Below, piece after piece: positions 24,810 through 34,187 of a DNA stretch of 64,000 nt. Source of the DNA: JANQMY01 sp965227095 (GTDB lineage Bacteria; Pseudomonadota; Alphaproteobacteria; JANQMY01). How positions within the stretch are numbered: the stretch's first letter is position 1; each line of letters begins with the position of its first letter. The position numbers and the translations under genes were made by a program. The stretch covers positions 2,294,001 to 2,358,000 of the forward strand of contig CBDDFL010000001.1 in NCBI GenBank assembly GCA_965227095.1, in the 5' to 3' direction. The notes under the pieces are model-generated. The model saw only the letters and a program-made list of their open reading frames with translations. It ran no database searches and was not told the DNA's origin.

Positions 24810-25868
24810 ATGAGCGACGACTCTGGCTTGAACGCGCCGCCTCCAAGCGGGCTGACCTATCCTTTTAAAATGGTTCCGGAACCCGGGACAACCATCGAAG
24901 TGGCGCCAGGTGTCCTCTGGATACGGATGAAAATGCCATCGCGCCTCAACCATATTAATTTGTGGTTGTTGGATGAAGGGGATGGATGGACCATTGTCGA
25001 CACCGGTTTGTTCAATAAAGATACCCAGGAGAGCTGGGAGAAAATTTTTGAGAATGAGCTGAACGGTAAACCGATCAAACGGTTGATCGTTACTCATCTG
25101 CATCCGGATCATATTGGTCTTGCCGGATGGATCACGCGGAAATTCGATATCGAACTTTGGATATCGCGCACCGACTTTCTCATGTGCAAGATGCTGGTGC
25201 TGGATACAGGCGACGATATTCCAGCGGCGGCCCTACGGTTTTACCGCGAGGCCGGATTGCCGGAATCCGCCTTGGACGTTTACCGCACCCGTTTCGGGAC
25301 CTTTGGGCGGTCGATCTATAAAATGCCGACCCAGTACCGCCGCATCCAGGATGGTGAGGTGATCGATATTGGCGGCCGCAACTGGCACGTGGTGGTGGGC
25401 CGGGGGCATGCACCGGAACATGCCTGTCTTTATTGCCCAGAGCTTAAAGTTCTGATTTCAGGGGATCAGGTGCTGCCGCGCATCACGTCGAATGTCAGCG
25501 TGTTTCCCACTGAGCCGGATGGCAATCCATTGAAGGAATGGATGGAGTCGCTCTACATGCTGAAGGAAAAATTGCCGGATGATCTGTTGGTCTTACCGGC
25601 CCATAACGAGCCGTTCTATGGGTTGCACCGGCGATTGGATGACCTCATCGGCGGGCACGAAACGAACCTCAAAGACCTGTATGACCTGCTGGACACACGC
25701 AAGCGCGCCGTGGATGTGTTTCCGGCGCTGTTTAAGCGGGAAATCACCGATGAGGTGATGATGATGGCCACGGGTGAGAGCCTCGCTCATCTCAATTACC
25801 TATTGGAAGAGGGGCAAATTGCCCGATCGCAGGATCCAAACGGCACCATATATTATCAACAGGTCTGA
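24810..25868 (+). CDS. MBL-fold metallo-hydrolase
   Basis: A 352-residue metallo-beta-lactamase-fold hydrolase. THLHPDHIGLAG (near residue 94) is the HxHxDH metal motif, GRGHAPEHACLY gives the third His, SGDQVLPRI the bridging Asp, and LPAHNEPF the last His. The C-terminal 80 residues are helical, as in SNM1-unrelated MBL hydrolases with a winged helix (MMATGESLAHLNYLLEEGQIAR). Such proteins cleave thioesters, lactones or esters; a link to the upstream acyl-CoA dehydrogenase is possible. Preceded by a perfect inverted repeat instead of a ribosome site. Confidence 0.88.
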   Translation: MSDDSGLNAPPPSGLTYPFKMVPEPGTTIEVAPGVLWIRMKMPSRLNHINLWLLDEGDGWTIVDTGLFNKDTQESWEKIFENELNGKPIKRLIVTHLHPDHIGLAGWITRKFDIELWISRTDFLMCKMLVLDTGDDIPAAALRFYREAGLPESALDVYRTRFGTFGRSIYKMPTQYRRIQDGEVIDIGGRNWHVVVGRGHAPEHACLYCPELKVLISGDQVLPRITSNVSVFPTEPDGNPLKEWMESLYMLKEKLPDDLLVLPAHNEPFYGLHRRLDDLIGGHETNLKDLYDLLDTRKRAVDVFPALFKREITDEVMMMATGESLAHLNYLLEEGQIARSQDPNGTIYYQQV

Positions 25869-25901
25869 CAAGTCGTTTTCCCTGTCTAGGTTTTGCCGCC
25901 C

Positions 25902-26828
25902 ATGACCACCGCCATTTTGACCCATGAGGACTGCCTCGAGCACCTCACGCCGCCGGGGCATCCGGAATGCCGCGAACGCTTGGAAGCCGTGCTGGGCGCA
26001 CTGAGGTCAGACGATCTTTCCTATCTCTCTTGGTATGACGCACCCTTGGCGGAATTGCCGGAGATCGAGGCCGTCCATTCCAAGGCACTGGTCAACCACG
26101 TAACTTCCCTCATCCCGGAAACGGGGTTTGGCCGTATTGACGCGGATACGGCGGTATCGACCTGGTCCTTGAGGGCCGCCTTGCGCGCGGCCGGGGCGGT
26201 TGTGGAGGCCGTCGATATGGTCGCCGACAAGCGGATCGACAATGCCTTCTGTGCCGTGCGGCCGCCTGGGCATCATGCGGAGCCCCACCAGGCCATGGGG
26301 TTTTGTTTGTTCAACAATGTGGCCATTGGCGCGGTCCATGCGCGGCTACACCATGGATTTCAGCGGGTCGCGGTGATGGATTTCGACGTGCATCACGGAA
26401 ATGGCACGCAGGCCGCCTTTTGGGACCATCGAAACCTGTTTTATGCCTCGACCCATCAATCGCCGCATTATCCCGGTACGGGGCGGCCCGATGAAACCGG
26501 CGTGGATGGAAACATCTTGAACGTGCCCTTGGCCCCCGGATCGGGCTCACAGGCGTTCCGGGACGCGATGGAGCAAGAGGTGATACCAGCCATGAACGCA
26601 TTCGCGCCGGACTTCGTTCTTATTTCCGCCGGATTTGATGCCTATCACGCCGATCCATTGTCCAATCTCAATCTCGATGAAGAGGATTACGCCTGGGCAA
26701 CGCGTCAGCTTAAAGAAGTGGCGCACAAGCATGCCGCGGGGCGAATTGTATCGACTTTGGAAGGCGGATATCATATTGGCGGCTTGGCGAGCTGCGCGCG
26801 GGCGCATGTGGAAGCGCTTGCTGAATGA
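25902..26828 (+). CDS. histone deacetylase / acetylpolyamine amidohydrolase family protein
   Basis: A 308-residue class II HDAC-like zinc amidohydrolase. RPPGHHAEPHQAMGFC near residue 118 holds the catalytic His pair, and DFDVHHGNGTQ near 160 plus the later ISAGFDAYHADPL contain the Zn-binding Asp/His/Asp. It may deacetylate acetylpolyamines, acetoin-like substrates or proteins. ATG at 25902 is preferred over a TTG nine bases earlier because it begins MTTAILTHEDCLEH. Gene order HDAC - xseB - ispA - dxs is conserved in alphaproteobacteria. Confidence 0.92.
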   Translation: MTTAILTHEDCLEHLTPPGHPECRERLEAVLGALRSDDLSYLSWYDAPLAELPEIEAVHSKALVNHVTSLIPETGFGRIDADTAVSTWSLRAALRAAGAVVEAVDMVADKRIDNAFCAVRPPGHHAEPHQAMGFCLFNNVAIGAVHARLHHGFQRVAVMDFDVHHGNGTQAAFWDHRNLFYASTHQSPHYPGTGRPDETGVDGNILNVPLAPGSGSQAFRDAMEQEVIPAMNAFAPDFVLISAGFDAYHADPLSNLNLDEEDYAWATRQLKEVAHKHAAGRIVSTLEGGYHIGGLASCARAHVEALAE

Positions 26829-26897
26829 GACAGAATCTGTCTCGGTAAGAGTGGGAAGCCGCATCTGGCGGCGAAGTTGCAAACAGCGGGTGGAAGA

Positions 26898-27146
26898 GTG
26901 TCAAAATCGGCCAAATCCGACATAGCTAAAATGAGTTTCGAAGAAGCGTTGAGCGAGCTTGATCGCATCGTGACCGCGCTTGAGTCCGGCAAAGCCGGGC
27001 TTGAAGAATCGATTGAAATCTACGAGCGCGGCGCCGCGCTTAAGCAGCATTGCGAAGAAAAGCTGAAATCGGCTCAGGCCAAAATCGAAAAAATTGTCAT
27101 CAGTCCAAGCGGTGACGTTTCGACCGAAGCCGCCGATCTCGGCTAA
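26898..27146 (+). CDS. xseB: exodeoxyribonuclease VII small subunit
   Basis: An 82-residue helical protein containing the XseB consensus MSFEEALSELDRIVTALESG, then LEESIEIYERGAALKQHCEEKL. Several copies of XseB bind the XseA catalytic subunit, which degrades single-stranded DNA. XseA is not in this window. The start is uncertain: GTG at 26898, TTG at 26877 and ATG at 26931 all keep the domain. Lies 31 bases before ispA. Confidence 0.92.
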   Translation: MSKSAKSDIAKMSFEEALSELDRIVTALESGKAGLEESIEIYERGAALKQHCEEKLKSAQAKIEKIVISPSGDVSTEAADLG

Positions 27147-27177
27147 CGCCACTCCTTTCAACAAGAACGAAGCCCCC

Positions 27178-28065
27178 ATGTCCCCTTTCGAACAAGAACT
27201 CAAAAAGACTGCTGCCGATGTGAACAGCCGCATCAGTGATCTGCTGCCGGCGGTCGAAGGGCCGGAGGCCCGTGTGATCGAAGCCATGCGCTATGCCATG
27301 GAAGCGGGCGGCAAACGATTGCGTCCGTTTCTCATTGTGGAAAGTGGCAAGCTGTTCGGCATTGAAAAAGAAATGATGTACCGGGTCGCGGTCGCGATGG
27401 AATGCGTTCACACCTTCTCGCTGGTACATGACGATCTGCCCTGTATGGATGACGATGATCTCCGACGGGGACGCCCGACAACCCACAAAGCTTATGATGA
27501 AGCAACCGCCGTGTTGGCGGGGGACGCGCTGCTTGCGTTCGCCTTTGAGCTTGTTGGCAGCGAGAAAACGCACCAGGATCCGTTCGTCCGCTGTGAATTA
27601 GTGACCCAGCTGTCAAAAGCTGTTGGTTCTAGTGGCATGATCGGTGGGCAGATGATCGATTTGAGCATGCAGACACTTCCGCAGGATATCCCGACGATTA
27701 CACGGCTACAGCGTTTGAAGACAGGCGCGCTTATTGCCTTTTCCTGTGAAGCGGGGGCCATTATGGGCCGCGCCGGACGCGAAGCACGCCATGCGCTGGA
27801 AGCTTATGCCCATGATCTGGGCCTTGCTTTTCAGATCGCCGATGACATTCTGGATGTGGAAGGGGACCCGGAACAGCTTGGGAAAGCCGCCCAAAAAGAC
27901 GACGACGCCGGTAAAGCCACGTTCATATCATTGATGGGGCTTGAGCGGGCAAAGGCCCAGGCCAGCATGTTGGCGGACCAAGCCAAACAGCATCTTGTTA
28001 TGTTTGATGAGCGCGCGGACCTGTTGCGGGACGCGGCTGATTTTGTTGTGAACCGCCGCCAATAG
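27178..28065 (+). CDS. ispA: polyprenyl diphosphate synthase (farnesyl diphosphate synthase)
   Basis: A 295-residue all-helical trans-prenyltransferase. The first Asp-rich motif is DDLPCMDDDDLRRG near residue 85 and the second is DDILD near 227; GGKRLRP near residue 45 binds IPP. The two residues between the Asp pairs (CM insert) are typical of bacterial FPP synthases. It condenses IPP with DMAPP and GPP for ubiquinone, bactoprenol and hopanoid routes. Lies between xseB and dxs, the standard alphaproteobacterial order, in the same operon. Confidence 0.95.
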   Translation: MSPFEQELKKTAADVNSRISDLLPAVEGPEARVIEAMRYAMEAGGKRLRPFLIVESGKLFGIEKEMMYRVAVAMECVHTFSLVHDDLPCMDDDDLRRGRPTTHKAYDEATAVLAGDALLAFAFELVGSEKTHQDPFVRCELVTQLSKAVGSSGMIGGQMIDLSMQTLPQDIPTITRLQRLKTGALIAFSCEAGAIMGRAGREARHALEAYAHDLGLAFQIADDILDVEGDPEQLGKAAQKDDDAGKATFISLMGLERAKAQASMLADQAKQHLVMFDERADLLRDAADFVVNRRQ

Positions 28066-28092
28066 GCGCGGCGCGAGCGTAAAGGTGAGTGC

Positions 28093-30015
28093 ATGACACG
28101 TTCCTCAAAAACGCCTCTTCTGGATCAAGTTAACGAACCGCACCAATTGCGAGAGCTGGATGAAAGCCAGCTTCGGCAAGTGGCCGATGAATTGCGGCAC
28201 GAAACCATCAATGCGGTTTCCGTTACCGGTGGCCACTTGGGGGCGGGATTGGGTGTCGTCGAATTGTCCGTGGCCTTGCACTATGTGTTCAACACGCCGG
28301 ATGACCGCATTGTTTGGGATGTGGGGCATCAATGCTATCCGCACAAAATCCTAACGGGACGGCGCGACCGCATCCGTACCTTGCGGCAGGGCGGTGGTCT
28401 GTCCGGTTTCACCAAGCGCGCTGAAAGCGAATTTGACCCCTTTGGCGCGGCGCATTCCTCCACGTCCATTTCCTCCGTGCTGGGCATGGCGGTGGCGCGT
28501 GATCTGGCGCAAAAAGACAATAATGTGGTGGCGGTGATTGGCGATGGCGCCATGAGTGCCGGCATGGCCTATGAGGCGCTCAACAATGCCGGCTCTCGCC
28601 ATAGCCGCATGATCGTTATCCTTAACGACAATGACATGTCCATCGCACCCCCGGTTGGGTCCATGAGTGCCTATTTCGCGCGGCTGGTGTCGGGGGGGAC
28701 CTATCATGGGTTCCGCAATTTCGCGAAACAGCTCACCAAACGTTTGCCGAAATTCGTTCAGGACAAAGCCAAACTGGCGGAACATTATGCGCGCGGCATG
28801 GCGGCCGGCGGCACCTGGTTTGAAGAGCTTGGGTTTTATTATGTGGGACCGATTGACGGTCACAATTTGGATCATTTGCTGCCCGTTCTGAAAAATGTGC
28901 GGGACAATGATGACGGACCTGTGTTGATCCATGTGGTCACGCAGAAGGGCAAAGGGTACGAGCCTGCTGAGAATTCAGCCGACAAGTATCACGGTGTGGC
29001 GAAGTTCGACGTCATTACCGGCACGCAGAAGAAAAGCGCGTCCAACGCCCCGTCCTATACCAAAGTGTTCGCCAACAGTCTGGTGAAACATGCCGAAAAG
29101 GACGACAAGATCGTTGCCATCAGCGCGGCCATGCCGTCGGGCACGGGCCTGGACATTTTCGGTCAGAAATTCCCGGACCGATGTTTTGACGTGGGCATCG
29201 CCGAACAACATGGGGTGACCTTTGCGGCGGGCCTTGCCACGGAAGGCTACAAACCGTTCGCGGCGATTTATTCGACCTTCCTGCAACGCGCCTATGATCA
29301 GGTGGTTCATGATGTGGCGATCCAAAAACTGCCTGTGCGGTTTGCCATCGACCGTGCCGGCCTTGTGGGGGCGGACGGGCCGACCCATGCGGGTTCTTTC
29401 GATATTACTTATCTGGCAAGTCTGCCGGATTTTGTGGTGATGGCCGCGTCAGACGAAGCAGAACTCATGCACATGGTGGCTACGGCTGCGGAGATAAACG
29501 ACCGGCCCAGCGCGTTTCGCTATCCACGCGGTGAAGGGATCGGCGTCGACATGCCGGAGATCGGTACGCCGCTTGATATCGGCAAGGGACGGATCGTCCG
29601 TGAGGGATCAAAAATTGCCCTGCTCAGCTTTGGGGCCCGTTTACAGCAGTGTCTGCGGGCGGCGGACGAATTGGGCGCCAAAGGTTATCCCACCACCGTG
29701 GCCGACGCCCGATTCTGTAAGCCGCTGGATGAAGAGCTCATTCGCGATCTTGTGAAAAACCATGACGTACTGATCACCATCGAGGAAGGCTCGATCGGTG
29801 GGTTTGGATCTCATGTTCTGCAATTCCTGGCATTGGATGGGCTGTTGGATACGGGATGCAAAATCCGGCCGATGACATTGCCGGATCGCTTTATTGATCA
29901 CGATAAACCTGACGTCATGTATGACGAGGCGGGGTTGAATGCGCCGCAAATTGTCGAGATGGCGCTGGACGCCATGGGTGATGAAACCGCGATCGATGCC
30001 AATCAGCGCGCCTAG
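28093..30015 (+). CDS. dxs: 1-deoxy-D-xylulose-5-phosphate synthase
   Basis: A 640-residue ThDP enzyme, first step of the DOXP/MEP isoprenoid pathway (pyruvate + glyceraldehyde-3-phosphate). The cofactor motif GDGAMSAGMAYEALNNAG is near residue 154, WDVGHQCYPHKILTGRR near 76, and the transketolase central domain has AEQHGVTFAAGLA and RAGLVGADGPTHAG near 415. Full length. GGTGAG ribosome site. It adjoins ispA, which uses the pathway's product, and lies 17 bases before tlyA. Confidence 0.97.
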   Translation: MTRSSKTPLLDQVNEPHQLRELDESQLRQVADELRHETINAVSVTGGHLGAGLGVVELSVALHYVFNTPDDRIVWDVGHQCYPHKILTGRRDRIRTLRQGGGLSGFTKRAESEFDPFGAAHSSTSISSVLGMAVARDLAQKDNNVVAVIGDGAMSAGMAYEALNNAGSRHSRMIVILNDNDMSIAPPVGSMSAYFARLVSGGTYHGFRNFAKQLTKRLPKFVQDKAKLAEHYARGMAAGGTWFEELGFYYVGPIDGHNLDHLLPVLKNVRDNDDGPVLIHVVTQKGKGYEPAENSADKYHGVAKFDVITGTQKKSASNAPSYTKVFANSLVKHAEKDDKIVAISAAMPSGTGLDIFGQKFPDRCFDVGIAEQHGVTFAAGLATEGYKPFAAIYSTFLQRAYDQVVHDVAIQKLPVRFAIDRAGLVGADGPTHAGSFDITYLASLPDFVVMAASDEAELMHMVATAAEINDRPSAFRYPRGEGIGVDMPEIGTPLDIGKGRIVREGSKIALLSFGARLQQCLRAADELGAKGYPTTVADARFCKPLDEELIRDLVKNHDVLITIEEGSIGGFGSHVLQFLALDGLLDTGCKIRPMTLPDRFIDHDKPDVMYDEAGLNAPQIVEMALDAMGDETAIDANQRA

Positions 30016-30032
30016 GGCCGTGAGGTTTTGCA

Positions 30033-30779
30033 GTGCCGCCTGCTGACAAAATGCGGGCGGATCAACTGCTGGCGGAACGGGGCGTGTTCGATAGCCGAAG
30101 CCGCGCCCGGCAGGAAATCCTGGCGGGCAGTGTCTTGGCCAATGGTGTACTCGTCGAAAAGCCAAGCCAACTTCTCGAGACAGACGCGGACATCGCGCTT
30201 GCCAAAGTTGAAATACCGTACGTCTCTCGGGGTGGGCTGAAGCTCGCCCATGCGCTCGATCATTTCGCCATCTCGCCCGCGGGTCAGGTGGCACTGGATG
30301 TGGGCGCCTCCACCGGCGGCTTCACGGAGGTTCTGTTGGAACGGGGCGCCACAAGGGTCTACGCGCTTGATGTGGGACAGGGGCAATTCCATCCGTCGCT
30401 TCAGTCGGATGACCGGATTGTCTGCCTGGAACAGACGGACATAAGAACGGTTGAACCAAATACATTTGACCCCGCGCCGACCGTCGCGGTGATTGACGTA
30501 AGTTTCATCAGTCTACGGCTGGTCCTGCCATCGGTTTTGGCGCTGCTAACGGTTCCATCAATCCTTGTTGCTCTGATCAAACCCCAATTTGAAGTGGGAA
30601 AATCGGGCGTCAGCAAAGGGGGGATCGTGAAAGACAAGAGCCTCGTTCAACAGGTCTGCGAAGACATTTCCGATTGGGTCACCGACCAGGACGGTTGGTC
30701 CGTGAACGGCATCATCGATAGCCCCATTAAGGGCGGCGATGGGAATTCCGAGTTCCTCATTGCGGCCCATTCCGTGTAA
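30033..30779 (+). CDS. tlyA: TlyA-family rRNA methyltransferase
   Basis: A 248-residue protein with an N-terminal S4 RNA-binding domain (RADQLLAERGVFDSRSRARQ, residues 8-60) and an FtsJ-type methyltransferase domain (ALDVGASTGGFTEVLLERGA near 88). TlyA 2'-O-methylates cytidines of 16S/23S rRNA; older annotation as hemolysin is misleading. Start is GTG at 30033 with GTGAGG upstream; an ATG lies at 30051. Four bases separate it from the next RNA methyltransferase gene. Confidence 0.93.
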   Translation: MPPADKMRADQLLAERGVFDSRSRARQEILAGSVLANGVLVEKPSQLLETDADIALAKVEIPYVSRGGLKLAHALDHFAISPAGQVALDVGASTGGFTEVLLERGATRVYALDVGQGQFHPSLQSDDRIVCLEQTDIRTVEPNTFDPAPTVAVIDVSFISLRLVLPSVLALLTVPSILVALIKPQFEVGKSGVSKGGIVKDKSLVQQVCEDISDWVTDQDGWSVNGIIDSPIKGGDGNSEFLIAAHSV

Positions 30780-30783
30780 GTCC

Positions 30784-32028
30784 ATGGCGGATCAACGCAC
30801 CTTTCTCATAGACTCTCTGGCCCACAAAGGCGACGGCCTGGCCCATGACGGGGACCAGCCGGTCTACTTGCCTTATGTGCTTCCGGGGGAAAGGGTCGTA
30901 GCGTCGCAGGATGCAAAAGGCCAGTGGCATGTGGGCGAAATTCTGGAAGCGAGCCCCGCGCGGGTCGCCCCGGTCTGCCGCCATTTTGGAAAGTGTGGTG
31001 GGTGCGCACTTCAGCATCTAAGGACCGAGGATTATTTGGCCTGGAAACAACAGGCGCTGGAAACCACCTTGCACCAACGCGGATTTGACCACGTCGAGCT
31101 TGCGTCCATCGTCCAAATCCCACCGGCATCGCGACGCCGCCTTACACTGACGGCGCGGAAGCTCAAATCCGGTGTGGCGCTCGGGTTTCAAAAAAGCCGC
31201 AGCCACGATATTGAAGATCTGTCGGAATGCCCGGTGGCGTTGCCAATCTTTGCGCAGACCTTTCCGGTTCTGCGAGACATGCTGGGCGAAAGCCTGTCGC
31301 GAAAGGGACAGGCGAGATTGGTTATGAATGCCACCGACATCGGGCTGGACGTTGCGGTCTCCACGCAGAAATCCGCTCCCTTAAAGCCGCAAACGGTCGC
31401 GCAGCTTGCGGAGAAATGCGCCGCGAACAAGCTTGCACGCCTCACCTGGGATGAAGATTTGATCTATCAGTCTCAAGCGCCCACCCTAAAGGTGGACGGT
31501 CTGTCGGTATCGCCACCCCCTGGCGCGTTCCTTCAGGCGTCGGAACAGGCACAGAACACGCTAATCGATTTTGTTGTGCAGGCCGCATCGGGCGCCAAGA
31601 AAGTGGTAGATCTGTTCTGCGGTGTCGGCACATTTGCCCTGCCGCTGTCTAACGCATCGCAAGTCAGCGCATTTGATGCGGCGGGCAGCATGATTGAGGC
31701 ACTTCGTCAGGCGGCGGACCAAGCCGGTATTGGGAACCGGCTGGTGGCGGAGCGGCGGGACCTGTATCGCCGTCCCCTGCAATCCTCGGAGTTTAAATCG
31801 TTTAATGTGGCGGTGCTGGACCCTCCGCGAAATGGCGCGCTTGAGCAATCCAAGCAAATGGCGGCTTCTAAACTGGAAAAGATCATCTATGTCTCCTGCA
31901 ATCCGGCCACATTCGCGCGCGATGCGAGGGAATTGGTTAATGGGGGTTTTAACCTGAAACGCGTTGTCCCCATTGATCAATTCCTATGGTCACCGCATAT
32001 TGAATTGGTTGCGTTGTTGGAAAGATGA
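30784..32028 (+). CDS. TrmA/RlmD-family RNA (uracil-5-)methyltransferase
   Basis: A 414-residue m5U-type methyltransferase. The [4Fe-4S] ligands are CRHFGKCGGC near residues 65-74 and Cys in SECPV near 148. SAM-binding DLFCGVGTFALPL is near 277, DPPRNGA near 343, and the catalytic Cys lies in VSCNPATFARD near 371. The N-terminal TRAM domain is short. It should modify a uridine in 23S rRNA or tRNA; which one is not readable. Start ATG at 30784, four bases after tlyA; the longer frame from 30739 is out of family. Confidence 0.93.
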   Translation: MADQRTFLIDSLAHKGDGLAHDGDQPVYLPYVLPGERVVASQDAKGQWHVGEILEASPARVAPVCRHFGKCGGCALQHLRTEDYLAWKQQALETTLHQRGFDHVELASIVQIPPASRRRLTLTARKLKSGVALGFQKSRSHDIEDLSECPVALPIFAQTFPVLRDMLGESLSRKGQARLVMNATDIGLDVAVSTQKSAPLKPQTVAQLAEKCAANKLARLTWDEDLIYQSQAPTLKVDGLSVSPPPGAFLQASEQAQNTLIDFVVQAASGAKKVVDLFCGVGTFALPLSNASQVSAFDAAGSMIEALRQAADQAGIGNRLVAERRDLYRRPLQSSEFKSFNVAVLDPPRNGALEQSKQMAASKLEKIIYVSCNPATFARDARELVNGGFNLKRVVPIDQFLWSPHIELVALLER

Positions 32029-32038
32029 GTGGACGTCA

Positions 32039-33079
32039 ATGGCATCAGCTGTCAGCCGCATGGGATATGCCTTAGGCCAGGGCACTCGGGTTGCGTGGTA
32101 TTTTTCGCATTATCTGTTTGCGGCACGCTTGGCCGGTCGCACGGTGCCGCCGGACGAACGCGGCGCAAAGGCCGGTCGGCGCACCGCCAGCCGGGATGCG
32201 GTAATGGGCAGTCTGCGGCGTCTTTTTGAGACCGACTTGAGGAATATTGAGGCGGGGCTTTACGCCATGCCCCACGATCTCATCCCCGACCCCTTTGCGT
32301 TGATGAAAGGCAGCCGGCGCTTTTTCCGCGACCTGCCGGCGGTGCGCAAACGCCGGGCCGCGCGCGAGAATGCGGATGTCCCCGCTGACACGCAATCCGG
32401 CTTTCCGCGCTATTACCGGCAGAATTTTCATTACCAGTCAGATGGCTATTTGTCTGACAAATCAGCAAAGCTGTACGACTTTCAGGTTGAAACCCTGTTC
32501 AGCGGGGCGGCGGACGCCATGCGGCGTCAAGGCTTGGTGCCCATCTCCGAATTCGTGCGTCAGCGGGACCAGCGTACACTGAACATGTTGGATGTCGCGT
32601 GCGGGACGGGGCGGTTCTTAAGCTTCGTCAAAGACAATTTTCCGCGTTTGAATTGTGTTGGTCTTGATCTATCGCCGAATTATCTGAAGGAATGCGCCCG
32701 CACGGTGAAGGCGTGGCGCGACGTGACCATGATCCAGGCGAATGCGGAACATATTCCGTTGCCGGATCAATCGCAGGATATCGTGTCGAATGTCTATTTG
32801 TTTCACGAACTGCCCCCGAAGGTGCGCCCGACCGTGGCCGCGGAAATGGCGCGCCTGTTAAAGCCTGGTGGCATTTTGGTGTTTGTGGATTCCCTGCAAT
32901 ATGGCGACACGGATGGCCTCGATGGGCTGCTTGATGTTTTTCCCGACGAATTTCACGAGCCCTATTACGCGTCCTATGCCAAGCAAGACCTAACGGCGCT
33001 GTTTGAAGAGCAGGGATTGGTCAAAAGGGACGAAACCCATGCCTTCTTGACGAAAGTGATGGTGTTCGAGAAACCTTAA
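32039..33079 (+). CDS. class I SAM-dependent methyltransferase with N-terminal extension
   Basis: A 346-residue protein. Residues 1-160 are a basic, Arg-rich region (RTVPPDERGAKAGRRTASR) without known domain, and residues 165-340 are a methyltransferase_11 fold: NMLDVACGTGRFLSFVK near 178, CVGLDLSPNY and LLKPGGILVFVDSLQ. Homologues occur in alphaproteobacteria and cyanobacteria; the substrate is unknown. Ten bases after the RNA methyltransferase, so probably last of the operon. Its stop overlaps the aroC stop in a shared TTAA. Start at 32039 chosen because earlier in-frame Met residues lie inside the upstream gene. Confidence 0.85.
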   Translation: MASAVSRMGYALGQGTRVAWYFSHYLFAARLAGRTVPPDERGAKAGRRTASRDAVMGSLRRLFETDLRNIEAGLYAMPHDLIPDPFALMKGSRRFFRDLPAVRKRRAARENADVPADTQSGFPRYYRQNFHYQSDGYLSDKSAKLYDFQVETLFSGAADAMRRQGLVPISEFVRQRDQRTLNMLDVACGTGRFLSFVKDNFPRLNCVGLDLSPNYLKECARTVKAWRDVTMIQANAEHIPLPDQSQDIVSNVYLFHELPPKVRPTVAAEMARLLKPGGILVFVDSLQYGDTDGLDGLLDVFPDEFHEPYYASYAKQDLTALFEEQGLVKRDETHAFLTKVMVFEKP

Positions 33080-34182
33080 AGGCCACCGATCTGTCCACGA
33101 TGGCGCAGCAGATGGTCCGCCAGGACACAGGCCATCATCGCTTCGCCCACCGGTACCGCCCGAATGCCCACACACGGATCATGACGCCCTTTGGTGACCA
33201 CGTCGGTATCGTCGCCATCTTTGGTGACCGTTTTTACGGGCGTAAGGATCGACGAGGTGGGTTTGACCGCAAAGCGCACGACCACATCTTGACCGGTGCT
33301 GATACCGCCCAAAACACCACCCGCATTGTTGGACCCGAAAACGGGTGCGCCGTTTTGCATCCGCATTTCGTCGGCATTTTCTTCGCCCGACAAGGCTGCG
33401 GCGCCGAACCCATTGCCAATCTCTACCCCTTTGACCGCATTGATGGTCATCATGGCCTGAGCCAAATCCGAATCGAGCTTGCCGTAAATGGGTGCGCCCA
33501 AGCCGGCCGGAATGCCGCTTGCCACCACCTCGATCACCGCCCCGCAGGACGAGCCGGACTTACGGACAGCATCTAGATAGGTTTCCCATTCTTGCGCCGC
33601 TTGAGGGTCCGGGCACCAAAACGGGTTCTGAGACGTTTCCGTCCAATCCCATCGGTTACGGTCAATTGTATGGGGACCCATTTGAACCAACGCGCCACGA
33701 ACAACCACGTCCGCTCCGATCACATGGGTTAGGATTTTGCGGGCGATTGCACCTGCCGCCACACGGGCTGCGGTTTCGCGGGCAGATTGGCGGCCCCCAC
33801 CGCGGTAGTCACGGATGCCGTACTTTGCTTGATAAGCATAATCGGCATGGCCGGGGCGAAACTTGTCCCGGATCTCTGAATAGTCTTTGGACCGTTGATC
33901 CGTGTTTTTGATCAGAAGGCTGACGGGTGTTCCCGTCGTGACCGGTGTGGCGACACGGTCATCGGCAAAGGTGCCAGATAGAATCTCAACTTGATCCGGT
34001 TCTTTACGCTGGGTTGTGAATTTTGATTGGCCCGGCCGCCGTTTATCCATCCAGGGCTGAATGTCCGCTTCGGTCAGTTCGATGCCCGGTGGGACGCCGT
34101 CCACCACACAGCCAAGCGCCGGCCCATGGGATTCGCCCCATGTGGTTACGCGAAAGAGATGGCCGTAGCTGTTGTGTGACAT
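33076..34182 (-). CDS. aroC: chorismate synthase
   Basis: A 368-residue enzyme that eliminates phosphate from EPSP to give chorismate, last common step of aromatic amino acid synthesis, needing reduced FMN. GESHGPALGCVVDGVPPG at residues 13-30 is the first signature; YRGGGRQSARETAARVAAGA near 125 and the C-terminal RHDPCVGIRAVPVGEAMMA complete the family set. Full length. It is the last gene of the dnaJ-like - fabI - membrane protein - aroC minus-strand run. Confidence 0.97.
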   Translation of the reverse strand: MSHNSYGHLFRVTTWGESHGPALGCVVDGVPPGIELTEADIQPWMDKRRPGQSKFTTQRKEPDQVEILSGTFADDRVATPVTTGTPVSLLIKNTDQRSKDYSEIRDKFRPGHADYAYQAKYGIRDYRGGGRQSARETAARVAAGAIARKILTHVIGADVVVRGALVQMGPHTIDRNRWDWTETSQNPFWCPDPQAAQEWETYLDAVRKSGSSCGAVIEVVASGIPAGLGAPIYGKLDSDLAQAMMTINAVKGVEIGNGFGAAALSGEENADEMRMQNGAPVFGSNNAGGVLGGISTGQDVVVRFAVKPTSSILTPVKTVTKDGDDTDVVTKGRHDPCVGIRAVPVGEAMMACVLADHLLRHRGQIGGL

Positions 34183-34187
34183 GGTGG

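Noticed and set aside
30033..30779. Hemolysin role for the TlyA protein
   Set aside because: S4 plus FtsJ domains and neighbouring RNA methyltransferase gene support rRNA methylation; haemolysis is a historical label.
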